Source: Oceanospirillum sp048265165
Lineage (GTDB): Bacteria; Pseudomonadota; Gammaproteobacteria; Pseudomonadales; Halomonadaceae
NCBI RefSeq assembly: GCF_048265165.1
Contig: NZ_JBLXCD010000007.1
Location: 124,001 to 188,000, forward strand
Reading direction: 5' to 3'
Length of the DNA: 64,000 nucleotides
Below, piece after piece: positions 10,140-18,148 of the stretch (its first letter is position 1; each line of letters starts with the position of its first letter). The position numbers and the translations under genes were made by a program. The notes beneath the pieces were generated by a model. That model worked only from the letters and a program-made list of their open reading frames with translations, had not been told where the DNA came from and ran no database searches.

Positions 10140-11495
10140 TTAAAGATAAAAAGCGGTGGCAAGTCCGAGGAATGCCAAAAAACCGATGACATCTGTGACG
10201 GTGGTCAGAAGCACACTTCCTGCCAGCGCCGGGTCGATTTTCATCCATTTCAGCATCAGAGGCAGAGCAGCCCCCGCCAGAACTGCAATCAGTAGGTTAA
10301 TGATAATAGCTGTGCCGATAATCGCACCAAGTTTGACGTCATCAAACCATAGTATGGCAACACCGGCTACAACCAAGGCCCAGACGACGCCATTGATAAG
10401 TCCTACGATAAACTCCCGGTTCAATAGCCAGGGTGTATTACTGGATGATATATGCCCAAGGGCCATACCCCGGATAACTACGGTTAATGTCTGGCTCCCG
10501 GCAATACCTCCCATACTGGCAACAATCGGCATCAGAACGGCCAGAGCAACAACTTTTTCAATTGTCGCGTCAAATAACCCGATGACGGCTGACGCCAGAA
10601 ACGCGGTCAGCAGATTGATGCCCAGCCAGACGGCCCGGCGTCTTGCGGTCAGAAGAATAGGTGAGAAGGTATCTTCATCTTCATCCAGGCCTGCCATGCT
10701 CATCAGAGAGTGATCGGCATCTTCCCTGATAACGTCGACCACGTCATCGATAGTAATACGGCCCAGCAAAGTTCCCTGATCATCGACAACGGGAGCTGAG
10801 ATCAGATCGAATTTTTCAAATAAATTTGCGACTTCGTTATCCGGCATATCCGCGGGAATCACAATGGTGTCAGTATCCATGACTTCACGTACTGTGATAT
10901 TTGGGTCTGAAACCAGTAGGCGAATAATGGGCAGCATGCCAATAAAGTGGTCGCCCCGGCTGACCACCAGTACCGAGTCAGTGGAGTCTGGCAGTGACTC
11001 GTGGCGACGAAGATAGCGCATAACCACATCCAGGGTGATGTCCGGCCGAACGGTGATGGTGTCTGTATTCATCAGACCGCCAGCCGTATCCTCAGGATAG
11101 GAGAGTACCGATTCAACACGGTGCCGGTCCTGGGTATCCATGGAGACCAGAACCTCCTGGATCAGAGTATCCGGCAGCTGTTGAAGAAGGTCGGCAATAT
11201 CATCGGTTTCCAGACCTTCGGTCGCTGTCAGAAACTCTTCAGGCTTCATGCGTTTCAGATAAATTGCCTGAATATCATCTACCAGATGCTGAAGAACCTC
11301 GCCCTGAAACTCAGGTTCAATTAGGTTCCAGAGCAGATCTCTTTCTTTTGGAGGAGAGGATTCAAGTAGGTGTGCAACGTCCTGAGCAGGCAGGCCCCGG
11401 TTGAGCATGCGGCGAACCTGGGCGAATGCGCCTGAGTCCATTGCATTGGTCAGACGTTCGAGCACTGGAGGGATATCCTGTTTTTCGCTGGCCAT
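10140..11495 (-). CDS. mgtE: MgtE magnesium transporter
   Basis: 451 residues with complete MgtE architecture: a helical N domain (about 1-130), a pair of CBS domains (about 135-260, with PEDTAGGLMN at the start and DLISAPVVDD in the second), a connecting helix, and five membrane segments (about 288-451) that include the conserved PIVASMGGIAGSQT pore segment and the final aspartate-containing LLTTVTDVIGF. MgtE is a Mg2+ channel whose CBS and N domains sense cytosolic Mg2+ and close the pore. It lies downstream of ptsO on the same strand after a 250-base gap, so it probably has its own promoter. No magnesium riboswitch is recognisable in that gap. Confidence 0.94.
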   Translation of the reverse strand: MASEKQDIPPVLERLTNAMDSGAFAQVRRMLNRGLPAQDVAHLLESSPPKERDLLWNLIEPEFQGEVLQHLVDDIQAIYLKRMKPEEFLTATEGLETDDIADLLQQLPDTLIQEVLVSMDTQDRHRVESVLSYPEDTAGGLMNTDTITVRPDITLDVVMRYLRRHESLPDSTDSVLVVSRGDHFIGMLPIIRLLVSDPNITVREVMDTDTIVIPADMPDNEVANLFEKFDLISAPVVDDQGTLLGRITIDDVVDVIREDADHSLMSMAGLDEDEDTFSPILLTARRRAVWLGINLLTAFLASAVIGLFDATIEKVVALAVLMPIVASMGGIAGSQTLTVVIRGMALGHISSSNTPWLLNREFIVGLINGVVWALVVAGVAILWFDDVKLGAIIGTAIIINLLIAVLAGAALPLMLKWMKIDPALAGSVLLTTVTDVIGFLAFLGLATAFYL

Positions 11496-11745
11496 AAATT
11501 ACCGTGGTTATCTGAAGGTCTACTTAATATTACCGCCGATTCTGCTGTATCGGGCAGAAGATGATTTTTTCGCCGGGTAAAACGCTCTGGGTGTTTATGG
11601 CGTGATGAATATATATTTTTATCCTGAGACCTGGTTTATTCAGGAGCTTTTATGATTCCGGTACTTTTTGATTCTAATCAATATTTCAGTGCATTGATAT
11701 TAACCGGATTTTTCTGCGATGGCCAAACAGCATGGGGTAGCTGAG

Positions 11746-12030
11746 TTAAGCTCCGTCACCAAGTCCTTTAGCAAATAGCTGAGTTATGGCTGCTTCGATC
11801 TCTGACGCCTGTGTATCATCAGCATTCACCTCCACATGAAAGACAGTACCCTGAGGTGAACTCATCATCATCAGGGCCATCATGTTACGGCAGTCTGCAC
11901 TACGCCCTGAATCATGATGCCGAAGTGTGATACTGGCTTCTTCGAAACTGCTGGCCAGTTCCAGCAATTTTGATGCTGGTCTGAGGTGAAAACCCTTACT
12001 GTTCTTAACGGTAACCGTGAACTCTGCCAT
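11746..12030 (-). CDS. ptsO: NPr, HPr-like phosphocarrier of the nitrogen PTS
   Basis: 94 residues, an HPr fold. The phosphoaccepting histidine is H15 in GFHLRPASK. The position equivalent to the regulatory Ser46 of HPr is asparagine in CRNMMALMMM, so classical HPr-kinase control is not expected. NPr relays phosphate from EI-Ntr (PtsP, not in the window) to EIIA-Ntr, encoded by ptsN 1.1 kb upstream. It is the last gene of the rpoN cluster and begins 5 bases after rapZ, so the two are very likely translationally coupled. Confidence 0.93.
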   Translation of the reverse strand: MAEFTVTVKNSKGFHLRPASKLLELASSFEEASITLRHHDSGRSADCRNMMALMMMSSPQGTVFHVEVNADDTQASEIEAAITQLFAKGLGDGA

Positions 12031-12035
12031 AGCGG

Positions 12036-12899
12036 TTAATCCTTATTGGCCAGGCTGAGATCCCGGTGCCTTACCAGTGTTTGCGGGTGCTGATGCTTAA
12101 ATTTTTCTGCCAGCTGGTCTGCAACAAAAACAGATCGATGTTGCCCGCCGGTACAGCCAATACCAACGGTTATGTAGCTTCGGCTACTGGCTATAATGCT
12201 GGGGAGCCATTTATCCATAAAACCGGATATATCAGAAATCATGGCTCGTACACTGAAATCCTGCTCTAAAAACCCGATGACAGGTGCATCTTGGCCTGTA
12301 AAACCACGTAGATGTGTTTCCCAGTATGGGTTTGGTAAACAGCGGACATCAAAAATAAAGTCGCAATCTTTAGGGGTTCCCCGCTTAAAGCCGAAGGATT
12401 GAAACTGGATGGCTACATTTTTCTGGTGAGAGGCATTTTCGAGCTGCTGAGTGATGATCTCCCTCAGGTCGTAGATACTGAGATTGCTGGTATCGACTCT
12501 CAGGTCAGCCTGTTCAGCGATCAGCTCAAGCAGGTTGGCCTCCTGAGCTAAGGCTTCGGAGAGAGAAACAGTTTCTGATGAAAGCGGGTGTTTGCGCCGG
12601 GTCGCATTAAAACGATCAATCAAGGTGCCATCATCAGAATCAAGATAGATAATCTGGGGGTCATATCCTTCTGATTTCAATTTCTCTATGTGAGGCTGTA
12701 CACCCTGTGGGTCGGTAACAATATTTCTGGCATCAATGCTGACAGCAACCATTGGATTCGAATCGGGGAGATTCGATGGTAACTGGCTCAGAAGTCCGAT
12801 TGGCAGATTATCGATGGCGAAGTAGCCCAGATCTTCAAGTACATGCAAAGCAATACTTTTGCCCGATCCGGAGCGACCACTAATAATAACCAGTTTCAT
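12036..12899 (-). CDS. rapZ: RapZ RNase adapter / nucleotide-binding protein
   Basis: 287 residues, the family's standard size. The N-terminal P-loop is GRSGSGKS (residues 8-15); the C-terminal domain has the conserved GIGCTGGQHRSV block that in E. coli RapZ binds GlcN6P and small RNA. In enterobacteria RapZ delivers the sRNA GlmZ to RNase E and so tunes GlmS; outside that group the role of the protein is less clear, though the domain is conserved. It follows ptsN after a 211-base gap that contains two hairpins, and precedes ptsO by 5 bases. Confidence 0.95.
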   Translation of the reverse strand: MKLVIISGRSGSGKSIALHVLEDLGYFAIDNLPIGLLSQLPSNLPDSNPMVAVSIDARNIVTDPQGVQPHIEKLKSEGYDPQIIYLDSDDGTLIDRFNATRRKHPLSSETVSLSEALAQEANLLELIAEQADLRVDTSNLSIYDLREIITQQLENASHQKNVAIQFQSFGFKRGTPKDCDFIFDVRCLPNPYWETHLRGFTGQDAPVIGFLEQDFSVRAMISDISGFMDKWLPSIIASSRSYITVGIGCTGGQHRSVFVADQLAEKFKHQHPQTLVRHRDLSLANKD

Positions 12900-13028
12900 G
12901 ACACATCCCTTTCAGCTTAATCAGTTTTTGCTGTGGCAGGCAGTTATACAGGGTCTGACATGTAAATGCAGCCACAACAGGTGATCTTATCAGTGAAGTT
13001 TAATCCGTTACAGAGGTGATGATAGACA

Positions 13029-13065
13029 TTGATAGGGTCGGCCGTATGACAACAGACCCTATCAA
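13029..13065. repeat. Inverted repeat (hairpin 2) between ptsN and rapZ
   Basis: Perfect 11-bp inverted repeat TTGATAGGGTC / GACCCTATCAA around a 15-base loop. It lies in the ptsN-rapZ gap and has no T-tract on either strand, so it is not an ordinary terminator. In the minus-strand transcript it would fold about 130 bases before the rapZ start. Confidence 0.7.
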
Positions 13066-13067
13066 TA

Positions 13068-13095
13068 CGGTGTGATCAGAACGTTATTCACACCG
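13068..13095. repeat. Inverted repeat (hairpin 1) just after ptsN
   Basis: Perfect 8-bp inverted repeat CGGTGTGA / TCACACCG around a 12-base loop, only 15 bases beyond the ptsN stop codon and 2 bases from the neighbouring 11-bp repeat. No T-tract follows it. The two together could be an mRNA processing or stability element in the rpoN-operon transcript. Confidence 0.65.
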
Positions 13096-13110
13096 GTTGG
13101 GCTCAGGCTG

Positions 13111-13560
13111 TCACTCCCGTATCCAAAGTTCATACAGATTCTCGGAGCTGACTGCTTCACGCAGTTGACGACAAAAATCCGGGTCAGAGAATTTTTCTGC
13201 TAATCCGGACAAAAGTTGCAGATGCGTATCTGTAGCCTCTTCCGGAACAAGCAAAATAAAGACCAGGTCAACCGGGCGACCATCAATCGCATCGAAGTCG
13301 ATCTTGTCTTTAAGACGAATAAACGTACCTATGCTTTCCGAGCAGTTTTTTACCCGGCAGTGAGGAATTGCAATACCTTCACCTACGCCGGTACTCCCAA
13401 GCCGTTCTCTGGATATGAGGCTATCAAACACCTCAGTACTTTCCAGAGTTGGAATCTGTTGAGAGATAAACTTACTGAAGAACTCTAGGAGGCGTTTCTT
13501 GCTGCCTCCGGAAACCCCATCAAGGGTTCTCGGAGGAGTCAGAACAGAATTGAGTAACAT
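13111..13560 (-). CDS. ptsN: PtsN, EIIA-Ntr of the nitrogen phosphotransferase system
   Basis: 149 residues, a complete fructose-type EIIA domain. The phosphorylated histidine is H67 in GEGIAIPHCR. EIIA-Ntr has no sugar substrate; its phosphorylation state controls potassium uptake, sigma-54 dependent genes, PHB storage and envelope stress in various proteobacteria. The gene follows hpf after 22 bases in the classical rpoN-hpf-ptsN-rapZ-ptsO series. The start ATG at 13560 sits in the short hpf-ptsN gap and gives an N-terminus (MLLNSVLTPPRT) typical of the family. Confidence 0.95.
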   Translation of the reverse strand: MLLNSVLTPPRTLDGVSGGSKKRLLEFFSKFISQQIPTLESTEVFDSLISRERLGSTGVGEGIAIPHCRVKNCSESIGTFIRLKDKIDFDAIDGRPVDLVFILLVPEEATDTHLQLLSGLAEKFSDPDFCRQLREAVSSENLYELWIRE

Positions 13561-13582
13561 AGATATCAGTTATGCTCAATAA

Positions 13583-13891
13583 TTAGCGGGCTGTCGCACC
13601 CTGTTTACGGGCCTGGGCTTTTTCTTTGTGCTTGATCAGCTGGCGGTCAATTTTATCCGTCAGCATATCAATAGACGCATACATATCGTCAGCTTCTGCG
13701 TTGGCATGCAGATCAGCACCAGCAACGTGTAGTGTAGCTTCTGCAATCTGGCGCTCTTTCTCCAGCTTCAGAACAACCTGTACATTGGTGATGTTGTCAA
13801 CGTGACGTTCCAGGCGCTCAAATTTAGTGGAAACATACTCTTGAAGCGCTTCAGTTAGTTCCAGATGTTGACCGGTAATATTTAATTGCAT
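13583..13891 (-). CDS. hpf: Ribosome hibernation promoting factor, short form
   Basis: 102 residues from ATG 13891, preceded by a clear AAGGAG site; the frame remains open to 13954 but those residues do not fit. The N-terminus MQLNITGQHLELT and the KLEKERQIAEATLHVAG strand are standard for HPF/YfiA. It lacks the long C-terminal dimerisation domain, so it is the short form that in gammaproteobacteria works with RMF to form inactive 100S ribosomes in stationary phase. Positioned between rpoN and ptsN as usual. Confidence 0.95.
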   Translation of the reverse strand: MQLNITGQHLELTEALQEYVSTKFERLERHVDNITNVQVVLKLEKERQIAEATLHVAGADLHANAEADDMYASIDMLTDKIDRQLIKHKEKAQARKQGATAR

Positions 13892-13975
13892 AAATAGCTC
13901 CTTATTATTCGCGGTCTTGCCATTTCGATTGTATCGCTTTTCAGGTATTTGCAAAGCGTTTTTTCTAAATTGATT

Positions 13976-15511
13976 TTAAATCAATTTCTTACGTTCATTT
14001 GATGGCGGTATATTCATTGCTTCACGGTACTTGGCGACAGTGCGTCTTGCAACCTTGATTCCTTGCTCTGCCAGCATGTTAGCCAGCTTGCTGTCACTGA
14101 AGGGCTTCCTGGGAGGCTCATCTGCGATCATTTTCTTAATCATAGCCCGAATTGCTGTGGAAGAGGCTTCTCCGCCAGCCGTTGTGCCGACATGACTTGA
14201 GAAAAAGTACTTCAGTTCAAAAATCCCACGGGGTGTATGAATATATTTCTGTGTCGTCACCCGGGATATCGTTGACTCATGCATTCCAATGGCGTCTGCG
14301 ATGTCGTGCAGAACGAGGGGTTTCATCCCCTCTTCGCCAATCTCAAGAAATGCCTGTTGGCGCTTAACAATCTCAATGCCTACCTTAAGCAGGGTTTCGT
14401 TACGGCTATGCAGGCTTTTCAGAAACCAGCGAGCTTCCTGGAGCTGGTTTTTCATAAAGGTGTTATCGCGGCTATTATCTGCGCGCTTGATGAGCCCTGA
14501 GTATGCCCCGTGAATTCTGATCTTAGGTGCAATATCGGGATTCAGGTCGACTTTCCAGTGATCCTCTTCCCGAGTGACAAACAGGTCCGGAGCTATATAT
14601 TCTGCGTGCTCTGTTGAGATCGATGAACCGGGTTTCGGGTTCAGGCTACGAATCAGTTCAATAATTTCCTGCAGTTCAGGTTCTTTGACTCTGAGACGGC
14701 GCATCAGCTGAGTGAAGTCACGACTGCCCAGCAGGTCTAAGTAAAGTGTAATCAGCTTGCGGGTTTTTTCCATCAGAAAAGCACTGGTATCCAGTGTTTC
14801 CAGTTGAACCAGAAGGCACTCCTGCAGATCCTGAACGCCACAGCCAATAGGGTCGAGATTCTGAATATAGCCTTGCACAGCTTGAACATCTTCTATTTCC
14901 AGTTCGTACTCACCGGACTGCAGTTCTTCTCTACTTTGCAGGCCTTCATAAATCTCTTCGATAGGGGAGGAGAGATAGCCATCAGGATCTATACTGTCAA
15001 TGATTGCTTCAGCAATCATACGGTCCCCAGCAGGGAGGCCGGACAGATTAAGCTGCCATAACAGATGATCCTGCAAAGTTTCAGTGATAACACCACGTTG
15101 CTCTAAGTATGAACCATCATCATCGCTGGGGGCGGATGACTGTGTGTAGAGGCTCTCCTGATAGACATCGTCCCATCCGCTATCTACGGGAAGGTCCTCA
15201 GGTATGGAGTCCTGCCAGCTATCTTCAGCGGTGGCGGTGTAGCTTTCCAGCTCTGACTCCTGGGACTCAGCAGAGGTATTGCCTTCACTTTCAGGCTTAC
15301 TTTGCGCCTCTTTATTACTGTCAGTATTGTCCTCAGTATCACTACCTGAGTTAAATTCATCTTCAACTTCCAGCATAGGGTTAGATTCAAGGGCTTCCTG
15401 AATCTCTTGCTGAAGGTCAAGTGTCGACAGTTGCAGCAGGCGGATCGCTTGTTGCAATTGAGGTGTCATGGTCAGGCTTTGACCAATTTTAAGCTGTAAG
15501 GCCGGTTTCAT
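13976..15511 (-). CDS. rpoN: RNA polymerase sigma-54 factor
   Basis: 511 residues. Region I at the N-terminus is glutamine/leucine rich (LTMTPQLQQAIRLLQLSTLDLQQEIQ), the site of activator and core contact; an acidic region II covers about 50-130; the RpoN box ARRTVAKYRE, which reads the -24 promoter element, is at residues 488-497. Sigma-54 directs transcription of nitrogen, motility and carbon-source genes and needs AAA+ activators. It sits between lptB (25 bases upstream) and hpf, linking envelope biogenesis and nitrogen PTS genes in one probable transcript. Confidence 0.97.
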   Translation of the reverse strand: MKPALQLKIGQSLTMTPQLQQAIRLLQLSTLDLQQEIQEALESNPMLEVEDEFNSGSDTEDNTDSNKEAQSKPESEGNTSAESQESELESYTATAEDSWQDSIPEDLPVDSGWDDVYQESLYTQSSAPSDDDGSYLEQRGVITETLQDHLLWQLNLSGLPAGDRMIAEAIIDSIDPDGYLSSPIEEIYEGLQSREELQSGEYELEIEDVQAVQGYIQNLDPIGCGVQDLQECLLVQLETLDTSAFLMEKTRKLITLYLDLLGSRDFTQLMRRLRVKEPELQEIIELIRSLNPKPGSSISTEHAEYIAPDLFVTREEDHWKVDLNPDIAPKIRIHGAYSGLIKRADNSRDNTFMKNQLQEARWFLKSLHSRNETLLKVGIEIVKRQQAFLEIGEEGMKPLVLHDIADAIGMHESTISRVTTQKYIHTPRGIFELKYFFSSHVGTTAGGEASSTAIRAMIKKMIADEPPRKPFSDSKLANMLAEQGIKVARRTVAKYREAMNIPPSNERKKLI

Positions 15512-15536
15512 AGATTACGGCTTATTTCCAAAGTGG

Positions 15537-16262
15537 TTATAACTTGAACTCGTTCCCGAGATAGACATCCCGGACCTGTTGGTTATCCATAATATTAGCC
15601 GCATCGCCTTCGGCAATAATCTGTCCTGCACTGACGATATAGGCTTTCTCACAGATATCCAAGGTTTCACGAACATTATGGTCTGTGATAAGAACACCAA
15701 TATTTCGTGCTTTAAGCTGGCGAATAATCGACTTGATCTCATTCACTGAAATAGGGTCGACCCCAGCAAAAGGCTCATCCAGCAGGATAAACGAGGGCTC
15801 TGTGGCTAAGGCTCTGGCAATTTCAACCCGGCGGCGCTCACCGCCAGACAGACTCATCCCCAGGCTTTTTCGGATATGAGTAATACTGAATTCGTTGAGC
15901 AGGCGCTCCAAATGCACTTTGCGTTCTTTTTTGGTGAGGCCTTTTCGGGTTTCCAGGATACCCAGAATGTTGTCTTCAACAGAGAGTTTACGGAAAATCG
16001 AGGCTTCCTGAGGTAGGTAGCCAACCCCTTTTTGTGCCCTGCCGTGCATGGGTAAAGGTGTTATATCCTCTCCGTCCAGCGTAACGTATCCTGTATCGGA
16101 GCGAACTAAACCGACGATCATATAAAAGGATGTCGTTTTACCTGCACCATTTGGCCCCAACAAACCGACAACCTGCCCCTGGTTAACCTCAAGGCTTATA
16201 TCTTTGACAACCTGGCGTTTTTTATAGCTTTTTGCCAGATGACCGGCCTTCAGTGTTTTCAT
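15537..16262 (-). CDS. lptB: LptB, ATPase of the LPS exporter
   Basis: 241 residues, an ABC ATPase. Walker A is GPNGAGKT (residues 36-43), the signature is LSGGERRR and Walker B is FILLDEP followed by FAGVDP, the form typical of LptB. LptB dimer powers LptFG (not in the window) in extracting lipopolysaccharide from the inner membrane and pushing it along the Lpt bridge. The ATG overlaps the lptA stop by 4 bases (ATGA), which indicates translational coupling. Confidence 0.97.
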   Translation of the reverse strand: MKTLKAGHLAKSYKKRQVVKDISLEVNQGQVVGLLGPNGAGKTTSFYMIVGLVRSDTGYVTLDGEDITPLPMHGRAQKGVGYLPQEASIFRKLSVEDNILGILETRKGLTKKERKVHLERLLNEFSITHIRKSLGMSLSGGERRRVEIARALATEPSFILLDEPFAGVDPISVNEIKSIIRQLKARNIGVLITDHNVRETLDICEKAYIVSAGQIIAEGDAANIMDNQQVRDVYLGNEFKL

Positions 16263-16831
16263 TGTGCCTGCTCACCTTCACCCGGAAACAGGATGATTTT
16301 TACCCGCCCATCCGTTGACTGTTCGTTTTGTGCCTTATTCTGTCCCCAGGCCTGAATACGCTTACTTTGCAAATGATAACGAATACGTTCACCGCTGAAG
16401 CTGTCCTGGCCATTTTCCAGCTCAGCCTGATGGGTTAGCTCAACCTGCTGTTGTGATGCAAGGTAGTCAATTTTCATCGCATAGGCTTTAACAATAGGGT
16501 CTTCTGGCTTAGGTTGTTGTTGCAGGTATACGCGATCATTGAGGCCTTCAGCGATGATTTTGTCTATTTCGCCGTCTGATTTGCGATAAACAGTTACTTT
16601 ATGAGCTTTAACCCTGAGACTGCCTTGCTCTATTTCAACTTTGCCTGTGTATATAGCGGTGCCCTGATCAGGGTTAAACTCAGCGCTTTGCGCTAAGACG
16701 CTGACGGGTTGTTGGGCGTCGTTTTCCAGAGCTGATGCAGGTGTAAATACAAGACCTGCCATGATCAGCAGCAAGAGCCGATAGAGTGCCTTAGTAAAAG
16801 AACGGGATAAATGACGAATAGGTTGTGCCAT
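16259..16831 (-). CDS. lptA: LptA, periplasmic LPS bridge protein
   Basis: 190 residues with a signal peptide (hydrophobic core ALYRLLLLIMAGLVF, cleavage likely after PASA near residue 34). The mature part has the OstA/LptA beta-jellyroll pattern, for example AIYTGKVEIEQGSLRVKAHKV. LptA oligomers form the periplasmic groove through which LPS passes from LptC to LptD. It starts 2 bases after the lptC stop and overlaps lptB, so lptC-lptA-lptB form one translational unit. Confidence 0.94.
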   Translation of the reverse strand: MAQPIRHLSRSFTKALYRLLLLIMAGLVFTPASALENDAQQPVSVLAQSAEFNPDQGTAIYTGKVEIEQGSLRVKAHKVTVYRKSDGEIDKIIAEGLNDRVYLQQQPKPEDPIVKAYAMKIDYLASQQQVELTHQAELENGQDSFSGERIRYHLQSKRIQAWGQNKAQNEQSTDGRVKIILFPGEGEQAQ

Positions 16832-16833
16832 GC

Positions 16834-17496
16834 TTATTTATCCTGTTGTGATTCCGGTACATTAGTTTTTTGGATCAGGGGCAGGTTTTGCTTCTGATAA
16901 AGGCTTTTGACCTGGTTTTTAAGCGTGATTTGATTTGTAGCAAGGTCAGCAAACAAGCCCATGGCAGAAGTAATGCCTTCCTGAGTGATAATCTCGATGG
17001 CCTTGTCTGTTGTTGCCTGATTTTTGTCCATATCAATATTCAGCTGTTCCGTGCTCAGCTGCATATCGACAGGAGCCTCAACCCTAGTATCTGACAGGTT
17101 TTCTGCCGATATCTGCCAGACTATAACATTTTGATTTAATTGAAAATGACTGCCGTCACCTTCGACTAAACCAGAATTGGCCATCGCTTGCCACTGAGGC
17201 ATACCAGTGTTTCCATAACTGATGATCTCAGGGTTGACCAGTGCCGTTTCTTCAATATCAGGATAGTGCAGCAGGCGCTCACTCCTGAGTGAACGGCTGA
17301 GCACACCATCGGCGTTATATTCCAGAAAGGTGCTGTTAACCGTATAGTAATCCGGCTCAGATGGGGCATCAGGCACATCAGAAAACAGGTCAAAAGACTG
17401 GGGGCGTTGTACGTCAAGGAAATGTACTGCAACGCCCAGTACCATAAGGCCAATAAGGCTGATAAAACGTTTTTTCAGACGTTTACCAAATAGCAT
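16834..17496 (-). CDS. lptC: LptC, LPS export protein
   Basis: 220 residues from ATG 17496. A TTG at 17505 in the same frame lies inside kdsC; the ATG directly after the kdsC stop (spacing 2 bases) is preferred but the choice is not firm. One N-terminal transmembrane helix (about residues 10-26, FISLIGLMVLGVAVHFL) is followed by the periplasmic LptC fold with the TVNSTFLEYNADG and STEQLNIDM segments. LptC receives LPS from LptBFG and passes it to LptA. Confidence 0.9.
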   Translation of the reverse strand: MLFGKRLKKRFISLIGLMVLGVAVHFLDVQRPQSFDLFSDVPDAPSEPDYYTVNSTFLEYNADGVLSRSLRSERLLHYPDIEETALVNPEIISYGNTGMPQWQAMANSGLVEGDGSHFQLNQNVIVWQISAENLSDTRVEAPVDMQLSTEQLNIDMDKNQATTDKAIEIITQEGITSAMGLFADLATNQITLKNQVKSLYQKQNLPLIQKTNVPESQQDK

Positions 17497-17498
17497 TT

Positions 17499-18038
17499 TC
17501 AGCAACCCAGAATATAGTAATCAAGAGCGTCCTGGAGCGTTCCCTGTGCCTGCATGATGAAGTCGCAAACTTCACGAACGGCACCCTGCCCGCCTTTTCG
17601 GTTAGTACACATGTCTGCATGCTGAACCATATATTCAGGCGCATTGGGTACGGTAATACCCAGTCCAGAGGCTTTGATTGCAGCCAGATCTGGCAGGTCA
17701 TCACCGCAATAGGCTATTTTTGACCAGTCTAGGCGTTTATTCTCCTTAATTGTTTTCAGGGCAGTCAGCTTGTCCTCTCGGCCCTGGATCAGAGTTTTAA
17801 TTCCCAGCGCCTGGGCCCGCAGCTCAACCATCTTAGAGCGTCGGCCGGTGATAATTGCAACTTCAACACCGCTGGCCTGTAGCATTTTGATGCCATGACC
17901 ATCAAGGCTGTTGAAGACCTTACTCTCACTGCCATCGGCATGAAAGTAGAGGCTACCGTCCGTGAGCACACCATCAACGTCCAGTACCAGAAGGCGAATA
18001 GAACGGGCTTTATCTTTGGGTGTGTCGATATATGACAT
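17499..18038 (-). CDS. kdsC: KdsC, Kdo 8-phosphate phosphatase
   Basis: 179 residues from ATG 18038, which has GGAG at the right distance; the open frame extends 4 codons further. HAD-superfamily motifs: DVDGVLTDG with nucleophile D20 and D22, the TGR of motif II (AIITGRRS), and the GDDLPDL motif III/IV. The enzyme removes phosphate from 3-deoxy-D-manno-octulosonate 8-phosphate to give Kdo for LPS inner core. It lies between kdsD and lptC as in Pseudomonas and E. coli. Confidence 0.95.
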   Translation of the reverse strand: MSYIDTPKDKARSIRLLVLDVDGVLTDGSLYFHADGSESKVFNSLDGHGIKMLQASGVEVAIITGRRSKMVELRAQALGIKTLIQGREDKLTALKTIKENKRLDWSKIAYCGDDLPDLAAIKASGLGITVPNAPEYMVQHADMCTNRKGGQGAVREVCDFIMQAQGTLQDALDYYILGC

Positions 18039-18090
18039 AAGAAGCTCCAAAAATGGCTCTGAATTCTGTGCTATGACAGAAGGGCTTTAT

Positions 18091-18129
18091 ACTTAAATTT
18101 AAGTCACGTGATAGATTTAAGTCACGTGA
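18091..18129. repeat. Direct repeat with palindromes between kdsD and kdsC
   Basis: A 15-base unit, ATTTAAGTCACGTGA, occurs at 18097-18111 and again at 18115-18129 (period 18). Each unit ends in the palindrome TCACGTGA, and the first is fused to the perfect 14-bp palindrome ACTTAAATTTAAGT at 18091-18104. It occupies the middle of the 110-base gap upstream of kdsC. Confidence 0.75.
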
Positions 18130-18148
18130 GGCCTGGATGAAGACCGGT

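Noticed and set aside
11496..11745. mgtE upstream region examined for a magnesium riboswitch
   Set aside because: No long conserved paired structure is recognisable and the gap is short; the region shows only the small plus-strand frame.
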